Below the pieces are notes generated by a model. The model searched no databases and was not told the origin of the DNA. It worked only from the letters and a program-made list of their open reading frames with translations. The translations under genes were made by a program, and so were the position numbers. 64,000 nucleotides of DNA from Oscillospiraceae bacterium (lineage in GTDB: Bacteria > Bacillota > Clostridia > Oscillospirales > Oscillospiraceae), in contig JAFXTU010000050.1 of the NCBI GenBank assembly GCA_017535635.1, positions 34,821 through 98,820 on the forward strand, written 5' to 3'. Below, one piece after another: positions 43,406 to 52,241 of this stretch; position 1 is the stretch's first letter; each line of letters begins with the position of its first letter.

Positions 43406-44467
43406 CTAGGACCCGGCGGCTTCCGCCGCGTCCGCCGCTGCGGAGGCGGCCAGCAGGGCCTTGCGCCGCCGTTCGTTGGAGACGTAGTCCAGAATGAGGG
43501 CCACGGCCAGCACGAAGCCGGAGGCGAACACGGTCCAGTAGGTGGGGATGCCCATGACGATGAGCATGTTCTTGAACATGTTCAGCAGCAGCACGCCCAC
43601 CAGGCCGCCCACCAGGTTGCCGGCGCCGCCGGTGAAGGCGATGCCGCCCAGGATGACCGCAGAGATGACCTGCATGTCCGGCGCCGCGTCAATGATGGCG
43701 GTGGGGCTGGCCAGCTTGGCCTGGGCGGACCAGAGAAGACCGCCGACGCAGGCCAGGAGGCTGTTGAGCAGGAACATCACCAGCCGGACCCGGTCCGGGT
43801 TCAGGCCGCTGAGCCGGGCCGCCTGCTGGTTGCCGCCCACCATGAAGATGCTGCGGCCGAAGCGGGTGTAGGAGAGCATGAACTGGAAGATGGCCAGCAC
43901 CACCAGGGCGAAGACGAAGCTCACCGGCAGGAAGCCGAAGAGGTTGGTTTTGCCGATGGCGGTAAAGGAGGCCCTGGCGATCTGGATGTTGTCGCCCTTG
44001 GTCATGACGCTGCACAGCCCCCGGTAGATGGAGGACATGCCGATGGTGGCGATGAAGGCCGGGAAGCGCAGCTTGTTGACCAGAAACGCATTGATGAGGC
44101 CGAAGCACAGAGCCACGCAGAAGGTGATGATGAGGGCCACGCCCCAGGGCATCTGCGTGTACTTGCAGAGCCAGGCAAAGACCAGGGTGCTCAGCGCCGC
44201 CTGCCCGCCCACGGACAGGTCGATGTTGCCGCTGATGAGGATGCAGCCCAGGCCGCAGAGCATGATGACCTGGATGACCATGCTGTAGAGCACGGTAATC
44301 ACGTTGCCCCTGGCCAGGAACCCGTCGGTGAACATGGCGGAGAAGGGGGCCCCCTCCGTGACGCCGGAGCTGATGACCATGGTGATGAAGGTCATCACCA
44401 GGAGAATGAGGATCAGGGGGAAGGACTTGCTTCTGGCAAAGGTTGAAAGCGCACTTTTCTTTTTCAT
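43406..44467 (-). CDS. Sugar ABC transporter permease (RbsC-type)
   Basis: A 353-residue membrane protein with about nine hydrophobic segments. The family pattern GNIDLSVGGQAALSTLVFAW is present, as are GGNQQAARLSGLN (cytoplasmic coupling loop) and VILGGIAFTGGAGNLVGGLVG. It is the last gene of the operon, 17 bases after the other permease. Together the two permeases would form the membrane channel of one importer. Confidence 0.92.
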   Translation of the reverse strand: MKKKSALSTFARSKSFPLILILLVMTFITMVISSGVTEGAPFSAMFTDGFLARGNVITVLYSMVIQVIMLCGLGCILISGNIDLSVGGQAALSTLVFAWLCKYTQMPWGVALIITFCVALCFGLINAFLVNKLRFPAFIATIGMSSIYRGLCSVMTKGDNIQIARASFTAIGKTNLFGFLPVSFVFALVVLAIFQFMLSYTRFGRSIFMVGGNQQAARLSGLNPDRVRLVMFLLNSLLACVGGLLWSAQAKLASPTAIIDAAPDMQVISAVILGGIAFTGGAGNLVGGLVGVLLLNMFKNMLIVMGIPTYWTVFASGFVLAVALILDYVSNERRRKALLAASAAADAAEAAGS

Positions 44468-44484
44468 GATTCCATCCTCCCTTC

Positions 44485-45501
44485 TCAGTGTGCCAGCGAC
44501 CGCTTCTGCCGCTGCTGCGCCAGGAAGTCGAAGGACAGGGCGATCAGGAGCAGAAGGCCGGAGAAGACGTTGACCCAGAAGGGGTTGACGCCCACGATGC
44601 CCATGCCGATCTGGAAGGTGTTGAGGATGAGCAGGCCCACAAAGGCGCCGCCCATGCCGCCAACGCCGCCGCCGAAGGAGATGCCGCCCAGGATGGCCGC
44701 CGTCAGACCGGTGAACTGGTTGGTGGTGAGGGCGTTCAGGGCGCCCTGGCTCAGGCGCGCCGCGTTGAAGATGCCGGCCACGCCGCCCATGACGGCGCTG
44801 TTGATGAAGAGGATGAGCATGATGGTGTTGGCGTTGATACCCGCCAGGGTGGCCGCCACGGGGCTGCCGCCCATGAGAGTCACCTTCATGCCGAAGGTGG
44901 ATTTGGAGATGATCAAGCCGTAAATGATAAAGAAGATCAGCATGATGATGACGCCCACGGGGATGCCGCCCACAGCGCCGGTGCCGATGAAGGTGACGGT
45001 CTTGTCCACAAAGTTGATGTTGGAGGCGATGCCGTTGTTCCCCAGGGAGCTGAACAGGTACATGAGGCCCTTGACCATGCTGGCCATGGCCAGCGTCCCG
45101 ATGAAGGAGGGGAAGTGGAGCTTGGAGACCAGCAGAGCGTTCAGCGCGCCGAAGACGGCGCAGAGAGCCAGGGCGATGATGACGCCCAGGAACCAGGGAA
45201 GCCCCCAGCCCTTGATGGCCGAGGCCAGGACCATGCTGCCGAAGGCGCCGATGGCGGCCTGGCTCAGGTCCAGGTGGCCCGCGATCAGGAGGCAGCCTGC
45301 GCCCATGGTCAGGAAGCTGGACACCACCAGGGAGTTGAGGATGTTGCGGAAAATGGCCACCTTCAGAAAGCTGGTGCCCCGGAGGGCGGCCCAGACGGTG
45401 AAGATGAGCACCATGGCGATGTAGAGACAGACCAGGGTGAATACCTTATGCTGGATGATGGGCTTGATGCGCTTCTGGAAAAAGGAGTCCTGCTGCTTCA
45501 T
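44485..45501 (-). CDS. Sugar ABC transporter permease (RbsC-type)
   Basis: A 338-residue paralogue of the downstream permease, again with about nine membrane segments, GHLDLSQAAIGAFGSMV, MGGSPVAATLAGIN and LGGISFGGGVGGMGGAFVG. The start overlaps the ATPase stop (ATGA). Two non-identical permeases in one operon imply a heterodimeric channel. Confidence 0.92.
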   Translation of the reverse strand: MKQQDSFFQKRIKPIIQHKVFTLVCLYIAMVLIFTVWAALRGTSFLKVAIFRNILNSLVVSSFLTMGAGCLLIAGHLDLSQAAIGAFGSMVLASAIKGWGLPWFLGVIIALALCAVFGALNALLVSKLHFPSFIGTLAMASMVKGLMYLFSSLGNNGIASNINFVDKTVTFIGTGAVGGIPVGVIIMLIFFIIYGLIISKSTFGMKVTLMGGSPVAATLAGINANTIMLILFINSAVMGGVAGIFNAARLSQGALNALTTNQFTGLTAAILGGISFGGGVGGMGGAFVGLLILNTFQIGMGIVGVNPFWVNVFSGLLLLIALSFDFLAQQRQKRSLAH

Positions 45502-47033
45502 GCCCGTCCCTCCTTCCGTTTCCCGGCGTCGCCGGTCTCGTCCGCCATGGCCAGGGTGAGGACGTTCTCCTCCGTGGCTTCGGCCCTGGGAAGGCAGCCG
45601 CTGATGCTGCCGCCGCGCATGACGTAGATCCGGTCCGCCAGGTTGATGACCTCGGTGAGCTCGCTGGAGATGAAGAGAACGCCGATGCCCTCCCGGGCCA
45701 GATCGCAGATCTTCTGGTAGATCTCCGCCTTGGTGCCCACGTCGATGCCCTTGGTGGGCTCGTCCAGCAGCAGCAGCCGGGTCTTGACCTTCTCACTGGT
45801 CCAGCGGCCCAGGATGACCTTCTGCTGGTTGCCGCCGGAGAGCTCCGCCACCAGCTTGAAGATGGTGGGGGTCTTAATGGCGTAATCGGCCACCGCTCTT
45901 TCGGCCAGGGTCGCCGCCTGGCCCCGGTCCACGAAGCCCAGGCCCTTTTTCAGGTAGTTCACCACGGGCATGGCCACGTTGTCGGCGATGGAGCGGTACA
46001 TGACAAGGCCCTGCTCCTTCCGGTCCTCGGGGCAGAGGGCCACGCCCGCGTCGATGGCCTCCCGGGGGCTGCGGAAGCGGACGGGTTTTCCCTCAATGAG
46101 GATCTCCCCGCCGGTGATGGGGTCCGCCCCGAAGAGAGCCCGGGCCACCTCGGTGCGCCCCGCGCCCACCAGACCGGCCAGACCCACGATCTCGCCCTTA
46201 TGGATCTGGAAGCTCACGTTCTTCACCTTGGGAGTGGAGAGATTGCGTACCTCCAGGATCACGTCGTCCGTGGGAGTGTTCCGCCGGAGGTTGGAGTAAG
46301 TATCGCCGATGTCCCGGCCCACCATGGACTTGATGAGCTCCGCTTCGCTGGTCTCCTTCGTCTGGAGGGTGGTGACCTGCCTGCCGTCCTTCAGGACCAC
46401 GATCTCGTCCGTGATGCGGAAGATCTCGTTCATCCGGTGGGAGACGTAGATGATGGCCTTTCCAGCGGCCTTCTGCTTTTCGATGACCTTGAACATCAGC
46501 TCGATCTCCTTCTCGGAGAGGGGGGCCGTGGGCTCGTCGTAGGCGATGATGTCGCTGTCCCGCCGATAGGCCTTCATGATCTCCACCATCTGCTGGTTTG
46601 CGATGCTGAGCCGCCCCACCTCCTCGGCGGGGTCGATGTCCAGACCGAATTCGCTGATGATCTTCTGCGTCTCGGCGTAGAGCTCGTTTTTATCCACCAG
46701 GCCCAGCTTCCCCTTGGGAAGCGCCCCGGCGAAGAGGTTTTCCATGACGCTGAGGCTGGGCATCAGCTGCCGCTCCTGGTAGATGACGCTGATCCCCGCC
46801 GCCTGGGCGTCGTGAGGGGAGTGGAAGGCGGTCACCTTGTCGTCCACCAGGATCTCGCCCTCGCTGGCGGGCTGGTCGCCGCTGAGGATCTTCAGCAGGG
46901 TGCTCTTTCCCGCGCCGTTCTCCCCCAGCAGGGCCAGGACCTTGCCGCCCTCGGCCTTAAAATTGACGTTATCCAGCGCGCGAACACCGGGGAAGGACTT
47001 GCCGATCCCCCGGAATTCCAGTGTTTTCGCCAT
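45498..47033 (-). CDS. Sugar ABC transporter ATP-binding protein (RbsA/MglA-type)
   Basis: A 511-residue double-ATPase protein. The first domain has an intact Walker A GENGAGKST and a signature-like LSIANQQMVEI; the second has the degenerate GLVGAGRTEVARALFG typical of this family, then LSGGNQQKV and LLLLDEPTKGIDVG. The ATG at 47033 follows caggtgaacagc; an earlier ATG at 47132 lies in a hairpin and is rejected. It follows the binding-protein gene after a gap containing that hairpin. Confidence 0.93.
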   Translation of the reverse strand: MAKTLEFRGIGKSFPGVRALDNVNFKAEGGKVLALLGENGAGKSTLLKILSGDQPASEGEILVDDKVTAFHSPHDAQAAGISVIYQERQLMPSLSVMENLFAGALPKGKLGLVDKNELYAETQKIISEFGLDIDPAEEVGRLSIANQQMVEIMKAYRRDSDIIAYDEPTAPLSEKEIELMFKVIEKQKAAGKAIIYVSHRMNEIFRITDEIVVLKDGRQVTTLQTKETSEAELIKSMVGRDIGDTYSNLRRNTPTDDVILEVRNLSTPKVKNVSFQIHKGEIVGLAGLVGAGRTEVARALFGADPITGGEILIEGKPVRFRSPREAIDAGVALCPEDRKEQGLVMYRSIADNVAMPVVNYLKKGLGFVDRGQAATLAERAVADYAIKTPTIFKLVAELSGGNQQKVILGRWTSEKVKTRLLLLDEPTKGIDVGTKAEIYQKICDLAREGIGVLFISSELTEVINLADRIYVMRGGSISGCLPRAEATEENVLTLAMADETGDAGKRKEGRA

Positions 47034-47103
47034 GCGCTGTTCACCTGCCTTTTCAGAGTTTTCAACCCGAGCCCGCTTTGCCGGGCTTCGAGTTGAGAGT
47101 AGG

Positions 47104-47136
47104 AAAGGTGGGCGGCTCAGTAAGCCGCCCACCTTT
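47104..47136 (-). other. Intra-operon hairpin between binding protein and ATPase genes
   Basis: A perfect 14-bp stem (AAAGGTGGGCGGCT / AGCCGCCCACCTTT, loop of 5). No long U tract follows on the minus strand, so it is more likely a 3' mRNA stabiliser or partial terminator keeping binding-protein mRNA above transporter mRNA. Confidence 0.7.
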
Positions 47137-47180
47137 TGCTTCTCCGGTGCAGCATCGGAGAAATGACCGTGTTAATAGTC

Positions 47181-48551
47181 TCAGGGCTTCTTGTAATCGG
47201 CGGGGACCTCGTCCACGAAGGGGCTGAAGTCGTCCAGGCTGATGCCCTCCTGGCTGTAGGGGTAGGCGTCGGCGTGGGCGTACATGTCGGTCCACTCCAG
47301 ATAGTGCTTATAGGTCTCGTACTCCAGAGGCTCGGTGGGCAGACGGAGCTGAGAATAGGTGTGGCCGTCGATGCCCTGGTCGTCCCACTTGATCCAGCTG
47401 GGCCAGATGGAGTCGGGGGTCGCCCAGCCGTTCAGGAAGGCGTAGACCGCGCCGATGATGGGCTCGGCGTAGAGGTTCTGCGCGGTGAAGATGGCGTAGC
47501 GGTAGGCGTCCTGCTGGCCGCCGTCCCACTGCATCTGCAGGGCGGAGCCGCCGAAGTCGGCCACGCAGGAGGTCTCGGTGAGACCCTGCTGGTCCAGAAT
47601 GGAGGCGGCCGCCTGGGCCATGTCGTCAAAGAGGCCGTTCACGAGCCAGTACTTGATCTTGCTGTTGGAGGAGATGATGGGGCCGGCGGCGTCCATGCCG
47701 CCCTGCATGGTCATGCTGGTGGAAACGGTGTCGGCGGTGAAGTAGTTCTCCTCCAGGCCGCCGGCGGCAAGGAAGACCTCCTTGGAGCCGATGTTGCGCT
47801 CATGCAGCGGGGGAGAGAGGGTGTAGTCCATCATCAGGAAGCCCACTTCGCTCCAGTCCACGTCGGGGTAGGTCTCGTTCTTCCACTCCACCAGCTTCCG
47901 GGTGACCTGGCGGCCGGCTTCCACGTTGTCGAAGCCCACGTAGTTGTTGATCAGGTTGCCGCCCACGGGAACGCCTTCACCGTCGGCGCCGTCCCGCGGG
48001 GGAGACATCTGGCTCATCCAGAACACGTCGGGGTACTGCTGCAGCTTGGCCAGCACGGAGGGGAAGATGGTGCTGTCGGGGTCCAGAATGAAGCCCCGCA
48101 CGCCCTGGTCGATGGCGGTCTGCAGGTTGGTCAGGAACATGTCGGTGTCGCCGTTGGCGCTGATGAAGCCGGCCCACTCCATGTTGAAGAGGGGAGCCCA
48201 GTGCTCATAGGCGTCGGCGGACTGCTGGTACAGGGGGCCGCTCTGCTGGACAAGGTAGGCGACCTTGAACTTCTCGTTCTGAGTGTAGTCGTACTCGGCG
48301 TCGTAGTGCGCGATGGTATCCAGGTTGATGCTGCCGTCCTCGTTGCAGTTGGGGTAGGCCTTGCCGGTCTTGGCGGGGGCGGGAGCCTCGCTGCCGCCGG
48401 AGCTTGAGCCGCTGTCGCCGGAGCTGCTGCCGCCGGACGCGGCGGGCTGGTTCGCGGGCGCCGGAGTGCTGGTGGAGCCGGTATCCCCTGCGCAGGCGCA
48501 GAGACCCAGGACCATCAGCAGGGCCAGAACCAGAGCCAATGTCTTCTTCAT
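47181..48551 (-). CDS. Sugar ABC transporter substrate-binding lipoprotein
   Basis: A 456-residue exported protein. The signal MKKTLALVLALLMVLGLCAC ends in a lipobox with the lipidated Cys, followed by a Ser/Gly/Pro-rich tether, then a type I periplasmic-binding-protein fold (KVAYLVQQSGPLYQQ; ISANGDTDMFLTNLQTAIDQ; VRGFILDPDSTIF). The ligand-contact region near residue 275 (GGMDAAGPIISSN) is not diagnostic of one sugar. The ribosome site aaaaaaggagg is strong. It is the first gene of the operon and, with the uronate isomerase downstream, may serve uronide uptake. Confidence 0.9.
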   Translation of the reverse strand: MKKTLALVLALLMVLGLCACAGDTGSTSTPAPANQPAASGGSSSGDSGSSSGGSEAPAPAKTGKAYPNCNEDGSINLDTIAHYDAEYDYTQNEKFKVAYLVQQSGPLYQQSADAYEHWAPLFNMEWAGFISANGDTDMFLTNLQTAIDQGVRGFILDPDSTIFPSVLAKLQQYPDVFWMSQMSPPRDGADGEGVPVGGNLINNYVGFDNVEAGRQVTRKLVEWKNETYPDVDWSEVGFLMMDYTLSPPLHERNIGSKEVFLAAGGLEENYFTADTVSTSMTMQGGMDAAGPIISSNSKIKYWLVNGLFDDMAQAAASILDQQGLTETSCVADFGGSALQMQWDGGQQDAYRYAIFTAQNLYAEPIIGAVYAFLNGWATPDSIWPSWIKWDDQGIDGHTYSQLRLPTEPLEYETYKHYLEWTDMYAHADAYPYSQEGISLDDFSPFVDEVPADYKKP

Positions 48552-48640
48552 GGGGTGATCCTCCTTTTTTATATTCCTCAGCGCGCCCTCCTGCCAGACG
48601 ATTTCGGAAAGAACGCCTCAGATCTGAAATAAATAAAAAC

Positions 48641-48691
48641 AGATTTCGTAAAATCTATTTAACACTTTACCACAATTCCCGGAGAAGTCAA
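48641..48691 (-). promoter_or_regulatory. Likely promoter and operator of the sugar ABC operon
   Basis: On the minus strand TTGACT (48691-48686), 16-base spacer, TAAAGT (48669-48664). Just downstream, AGATTT-CGTA-AAATCT (48641-48656) is an exact inverted repeat placed where a repressor could block transcription. The region 48552-48954 is the AT-rich divergent intergenic region; it also carries the promoter of the iron operon and no gene. Confidence 0.55.
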
Positions 48692-48873
48692 GCTATTTCT
48701 TTCAGGTTTCCACCGGGGGAAAAAGGAAGCTTTTAAAACAATGATTTTTGAGTATGAATATAAAACGATATCAATTTAACGAAATGATCCGAGAGGACGG
48801 GCTTCCCCGCTTCCCCTCCGCATGCTTCTCTCCGGAAAGAAATGTTACATAATGCCGATCAAAGGATTCAGCC

Positions 48874-48910
48874 TTGACAAGCGCGTAGAGAGGCTTTATA
48901 ATCCCATTAT
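48874..48910 (+). promoter_or_regulatory. Consensus promoter and metal-box-like repeat of the iron operon
   Basis: TTGACA (48874-48879), a 17-base spacer and TATAAT (48897-48902): an exact consensus. ATAAT-CCC-ATTAT (48898-48910) is an inverted repeat covering the -10, resembling but not matching a Fur/DtxR-type box. Metal-dependent repression is plausible. Confidence 0.7.
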
Positions 48911-48954
48911 CGCATTGAAGAATATTGCGGGAGAGAAAGAAAGGAGAGGGCACC

Positions 48955-50019
48955 GTGGAAAAGCCGCGCCGGGGCGGGCTGACGCTCTGCGTCATGGGCG
49001 TTTTGCTCATCGTCCTGATCTTCGTATCCTTCCTTCTGGGGCGCTATCCCGTCTCTCCCGGTCCGCTTCTGGGGGTCTGTCTCCACAAGCTGCTCCGGGG
49101 CCTGGGCGGCCTCCTGGCCCCCGTTTTCCCCGCCGCCGGAAGCTGGGGAATTACCCCCTTCTGGGACGGGAACATGGAGGCCGTGGCCTGGAACATCCGC
49201 CTGCCCAGGATCCTCCTGAGCTGCCTGGTGGGCTGCTGCCTCAGTACCGCCGGAGCCTCCTACCAGGGGGTTTTTCAGAACCCCATGGCCTCCCCGGATC
49301 TCCTGGGCGCCACCAACGGGGCGGCCTTCGGGGCGGCCCTGGCCATCCTCCTGGGAGGAAACAGCCGGATCATCACCCTTTCGGCCTTCTGCTTTTCCAT
49401 CCTCACGGTGGCGGCGGCCTTTCTCATCAGCCGCGTGGCCGGGGGAAAGCGGGTGCTGACTCTGGTGCTGGCGGGCATCATGGTGGGCTCTCTCTTTTCC
49501 GCCGGAACCTCCTTTATTAAATTGGTGGCCGACCCCTCCAACCAGCTGCCGGAGATCACCTACTGGCTCATGGGCAGCCTCTCCGGCGCCCGCTGGAACG
49601 AGGTGGGCCTGGCGGTGATCCCCATGCTGATCGGGCTTTTGCCCCTCTTGCTTCTGCGCTGGCGGGTGAACGTACTGACTCTGGGGGACGACGAGGCCCG
49701 GACCATGGGGGTGAACGCCGGCCGGGTCCGGCTCCTGGTGATCCTCTGCGCCACCCTCATCACCGCCGCCAGCGTGGCCGTCTCCGGCATGATCGGCTGG
49801 GTGGGCCTGGTGATCCCCCATCTGAGCCGCAAGCTGGTGGGGAACGACTACCGCTATCTTATGCCCGCCTCCATGCTCTTCGGGGCGGCCTTCCTGCTGG
49901 CGGTGGACGACGTGAGCCGCAACCTCATGGCCCTGGAGATCCCCATCGGCATCCTGACGGCCTTCGTGGGGGCCCCCTTCTTCATCTGGCTCATCACCAG
50001 AAAGGGGGATGCGTTTTGA
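48955..50019 (+). CDS. Iron/siderophore ABC transporter permease (FecCD)
   Basis: A 354-residue membrane protein with about nine to ten hydrophobic segments. NIRLPRILLSCLVGCCLSTAG and GVFQNPMASPDLLGATNGA are diagnostic of FecCD/BtuC permeases, and VGLVIPHLSRKLVGNDYRY is the ATPase-contact region. The GTG at 48955 has aaggagaggg 5 bases upstream; a TTG ten codons earlier is less likely. First gene of a permease-ATPase-binding protein operon; cargo is iron chelate, haem or cobalamin, not decidable from sequence. Confidence 0.9.
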   Translation: MEKPRRGGLTLCVMGVLLIVLIFVSFLLGRYPVSPGPLLGVCLHKLLRGLGGLLAPVFPAAGSWGITPFWDGNMEAVAWNIRLPRILLSCLVGCCLSTAGASYQGVFQNPMASPDLLGATNGAAFGAALAILLGGNSRIITLSAFCFSILTVAAAFLISRVAGGKRVLTLVLAGIMVGSLFSAGTSFIKLVADPSNQLPEITYWLMGSLSGARWNEVGLAVIPMLIGLLPLLLLRWRVNVLTLGDDEARTMGVNAGRVRLLVILCATLITAASVAVSGMIGWVGLVIPHLSRKLVGNDYRYLMPASMLFGAAFLLAVDDVSRNLMALEIPIGILTAFVGAPFFIWLITRKGDAF

Positions 50020-50801
50020 GCATCGAGGTACGGGACCTGCGCTTCGGCTACGGACCCTCGGAGGTGCTCCGGGGCGTCAGCTTCACCGCCGAGAGCGGGG
50101 AGCTCACCAGCATCCTGGGCCCCAACGGGGTGGGGAAGAGCACCCTCTTCCGCTGCCTTCTGGGCCTTTTGAGGGGCTACGGCGGCAGCATCACCGTAAA
50201 TGGGGCGGACACCCGCCGCCAGAGCGCCCGCAGCCTGGCAAGGCAGGTAGCCTATATCCCCCAGTCCCACTACCCCTCCTTTAATTACAGCGTCTTCAAT
50301 ATGGTCCTGATGGGGACCACCTCCCAGGTTTCCCTCCTCTCCTCTCCCGGCCCGAAACAGCGAAGTGCGGCGGAGGAAGCCCTGGAGCAGGTGGGGGTCC
50401 TCCACCTGAAGGACAAGGGCTATACCCACATCTCCGGGGGCGAGCGGCAGCTGGTGCTCATCGCCAGGGCCCTGGTGCAGAACGCGCCGGTGCTGATCCT
50501 GGACGAGCCCACCGCCAACCTGGACTACGGCAACCAGGTCCGGGTCATGGAGGAGATGAGAAAGCTCACCGCCGCGGGCTATACCGTGATCCAGTCCACC
50601 CACAACCCGGAGCAGGCCTTCCTCTTCAGCCACAAGGTGGTGGCCATGAAGGAGGGAAGAGTCCTGGCGGAGGGAGCCCCCTCCCAGGTGGTGACGGAGG
50701 AGCTCATGGCCTCCCTCTACGGGGCGGACATCCGGGTGTGCAGCCTCTTCGACGACCGGGTCCGGGTCTGCATCCCGAGAAGCGTTGCGGAAAACGAATA
50801 A
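50016..50801 (+). CDS. Iron/siderophore ABC transporter ATP-binding protein
   Basis: A 261-residue ATPase of the FecE/BtuD type: Walker A GPNGVGKST, Q loop in YIPQSHYP, signature ISGGERQ and Walker B VLILDEPTANLD, with QSTHNPEQ carrying the switch His. The likely start is a TTG overlapping the permease stop (TTGA), so translation is coupled. The last ~25 residues are a short extension without motif. Confidence 0.92.
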   Translation: MSIEVRDLRFGYGPSEVLRGVSFTAESGELTSILGPNGVGKSTLFRCLLGLLRGYGGSITVNGADTRRQSARSLARQVAYIPQSHYPSFNYSVFNMVLMGTTSQVSLLSSPGPKQRSAAEEALEQVGVLHLKDKGYTHISGGERQLVLIARALVQNAPVLILDEPTANLDYGNQVRVMEEMRKLTAAGYTVIQSTHNPEQAFLFSHKVVAMKEGRVLAEGAPSQVVTEELMASLYGADIRVCSLFDDRVRVCIPRSVAENE

Positions 50802-50822
50802 AAAACGCGAGAGCGTTTTTTT
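50801..50822 (+). other. Small hairpin with U tract before the binding protein gene
   Basis: AAAAACGC-GAGA-GCGTTTTTTT, a short stem and U tract at the ATPase stop. It resembles a weak terminator inside the operon, which would set the ratio between transporter and binding protein, or indicate a separate promoter for the latter. Confidence 0.55.
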
Positions 50823-50867
50823 ATATGACGCATTATCTCAACTACGAATAATGAAAAGGAGTACAAG

Positions 50868-52040
50868 ATGAAAACAAAGCGTATTTTGGCATTCCTGCTG
50901 GTCCTGGGCGTCCTTGCATGCCTTGCCGGCTGCGCCGGCGGCACGAAGACGACCCCTGCCCCCACGGAAGAGGCGGCTTCGACGCCCGCGCCTACGGAAG
51001 CCCCTGCCCCCACGGAAGAGCCCGCTCCAGCGCCGGAAGAGCCGACAGAGCCTCCCGCGGAGCCCCAGCCTGAGAAGCCGGACACGGTGGAGTTCACCGA
51101 CGACACCGGGCGGACCCTGACCCTGCCACGCGTCATCACGAAGATCGCCGTCTCCGGCCCCCTGAGCCAGATCGTGGTCTTTGCCCTGGCCCCGGAGATG
51201 CTGGTGGCCGTCTCCAACGAGTGGGACCCGGGGGCGGAGGAGTACTTTGATCCTGCGTACTTCCACCTTCCCGTCCTGGGCCAGCTCTACGGCGGCAAGG
51301 GCGAGCTGAACCTGGAGGAGCTGCTGGCTGCCGGGCCCCAGCTGGTCCTGGACGTGGGCGAAGCCAAGGCCGGCGCCGCCGAGGACCTGGACGCCCTGAC
51401 GCAGCAGACCGGCATCCCCTTTATCCACATCGACGCCAACACGGAGAGCACGGGGGAGGCCTACCGGAAGCTGGGGTCCCTCCTGGGCCTGGAGGACCGT
51501 GCGGAGGTCCTGGCCGACTACTGCGAGGAGACCTACGCCCGGGCGCAGCAGATCATGGAGCAGGTGGGCTCCGGCCGCCGGAAGCTCCTCTATCTCCTGG
51601 GGGACAAGGGCCTGAACGTCATTGCCCGGGGCTCCTACCACGGGGAGATCCTGGAGCTGGTGGGGGAAAATGCCGCCGTGGTGGACAATCCCAGCAGCAA
51701 GGGCACCGGCAACGAGACGGACCTGGAGCAGCTTCTGCTCTGGGACCCGGAATTCATCATCTTCAGCTACGACAGCGTGGGCGCCGAGGTCGCGGACGAT
51801 CCCCTGTGGCAGCAGCTCACCGCCATCCGGGAGGGAAACTATGCCATCGCCCCCTTCGGGCCCTACAACTGGATGGGCTTCCCGCCCTCCGTGCAGCGCT
51901 ATCCCGGCATCCTCTGGCTGCTACAGACCCTTTACCCGGAGCAGGCGGACTACGACCTCTACAGCGAGGTGAACCGCTTCTTCGAGCTCTTCTACCACTG
52001 CACTCTGACCCCGGAGCAGTACGAGAAGATCGTCGGGTGA
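50868..52040 (+). CDS. Iron/siderophore ABC transporter substrate-binding lipoprotein
   Basis: A 390-residue exported lipoprotein: signal MKTKRILAFLLVLGVLACLAGC with the lipobox Cys, a Pro/Glu/Thr-rich tether of about 45 residues, then a class III binding fold beginning VEFTDDTGRTLTLP, typical of iron-chelate receptors. EVLADYCEETYARAQ is the usual long helix between the lobes, followed by KLLYLLGDKGLNVIARGSYH. The ribosome site aaaaggag is good. A terminator follows. Confidence 0.9.
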   Translation: MKTKRILAFLLVLGVLACLAGCAGGTKTTPAPTEEAASTPAPTEAPAPTEEPAPAPEEPTEPPAEPQPEKPDTVEFTDDTGRTLTLPRVITKIAVSGPLSQIVVFALAPEMLVAVSNEWDPGAEEYFDPAYFHLPVLGQLYGGKGELNLEELLAAGPQLVLDVGEAKAGAAEDLDALTQQTGIPFIHIDANTESTGEAYRKLGSLLGLEDRAEVLADYCEETYARAQQIMEQVGSGRRKLLYLLGDKGLNVIARGSYHGEILELVGENAAVVDNPSSKGTGNETDLEQLLLWDPEFIIFSYDSVGAEVADDPLWQQLTAIREGNYAIAPFGPYNWMGFPPSVQRYPGILWLLQTLYPEQADYDLYSEVNRFFELFYHCTLTPEQYEKIVG

Positions 52041-52120
52041 GGCGAGCGGAAAACAGAATACGGCACTGAAAAACCCGGGACCGGGGGAAATGGGAGAAAA
52101 CCTCCCAAATCCCGCGGCCC

Positions 52121-52163
52121 CGGGATCTGTTTCCGGGCAGGACTTCGTCCCGGATCCCTTTTT
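52121..52163 (+). terminator. Terminator of the iron operon
   Basis: GGGAT pairs with ATCCC around an inner CCGGG/CCCGG and GGAC/GTCC helix, followed by TTTTT. A separate TGGGAG/CTCCCA hairpin lies just upstream at 52091-52107. Confidence 0.65.
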
Positions 52164-52241
52164 CCAATGATGCGGTTGAGCGTCCGGTCCGGGATCATCG
52201 GCGATCGGCGCGCAGAAAGGCTCGTCATCCTGCCGCGCCGG

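Noticed and set aside
48750..48780. Catabolite-response (cre) element in the divergent gap
   Set aside because: A CG-centred stretch matches only part of the cre consensus, with two mismatches in the conserved positions.
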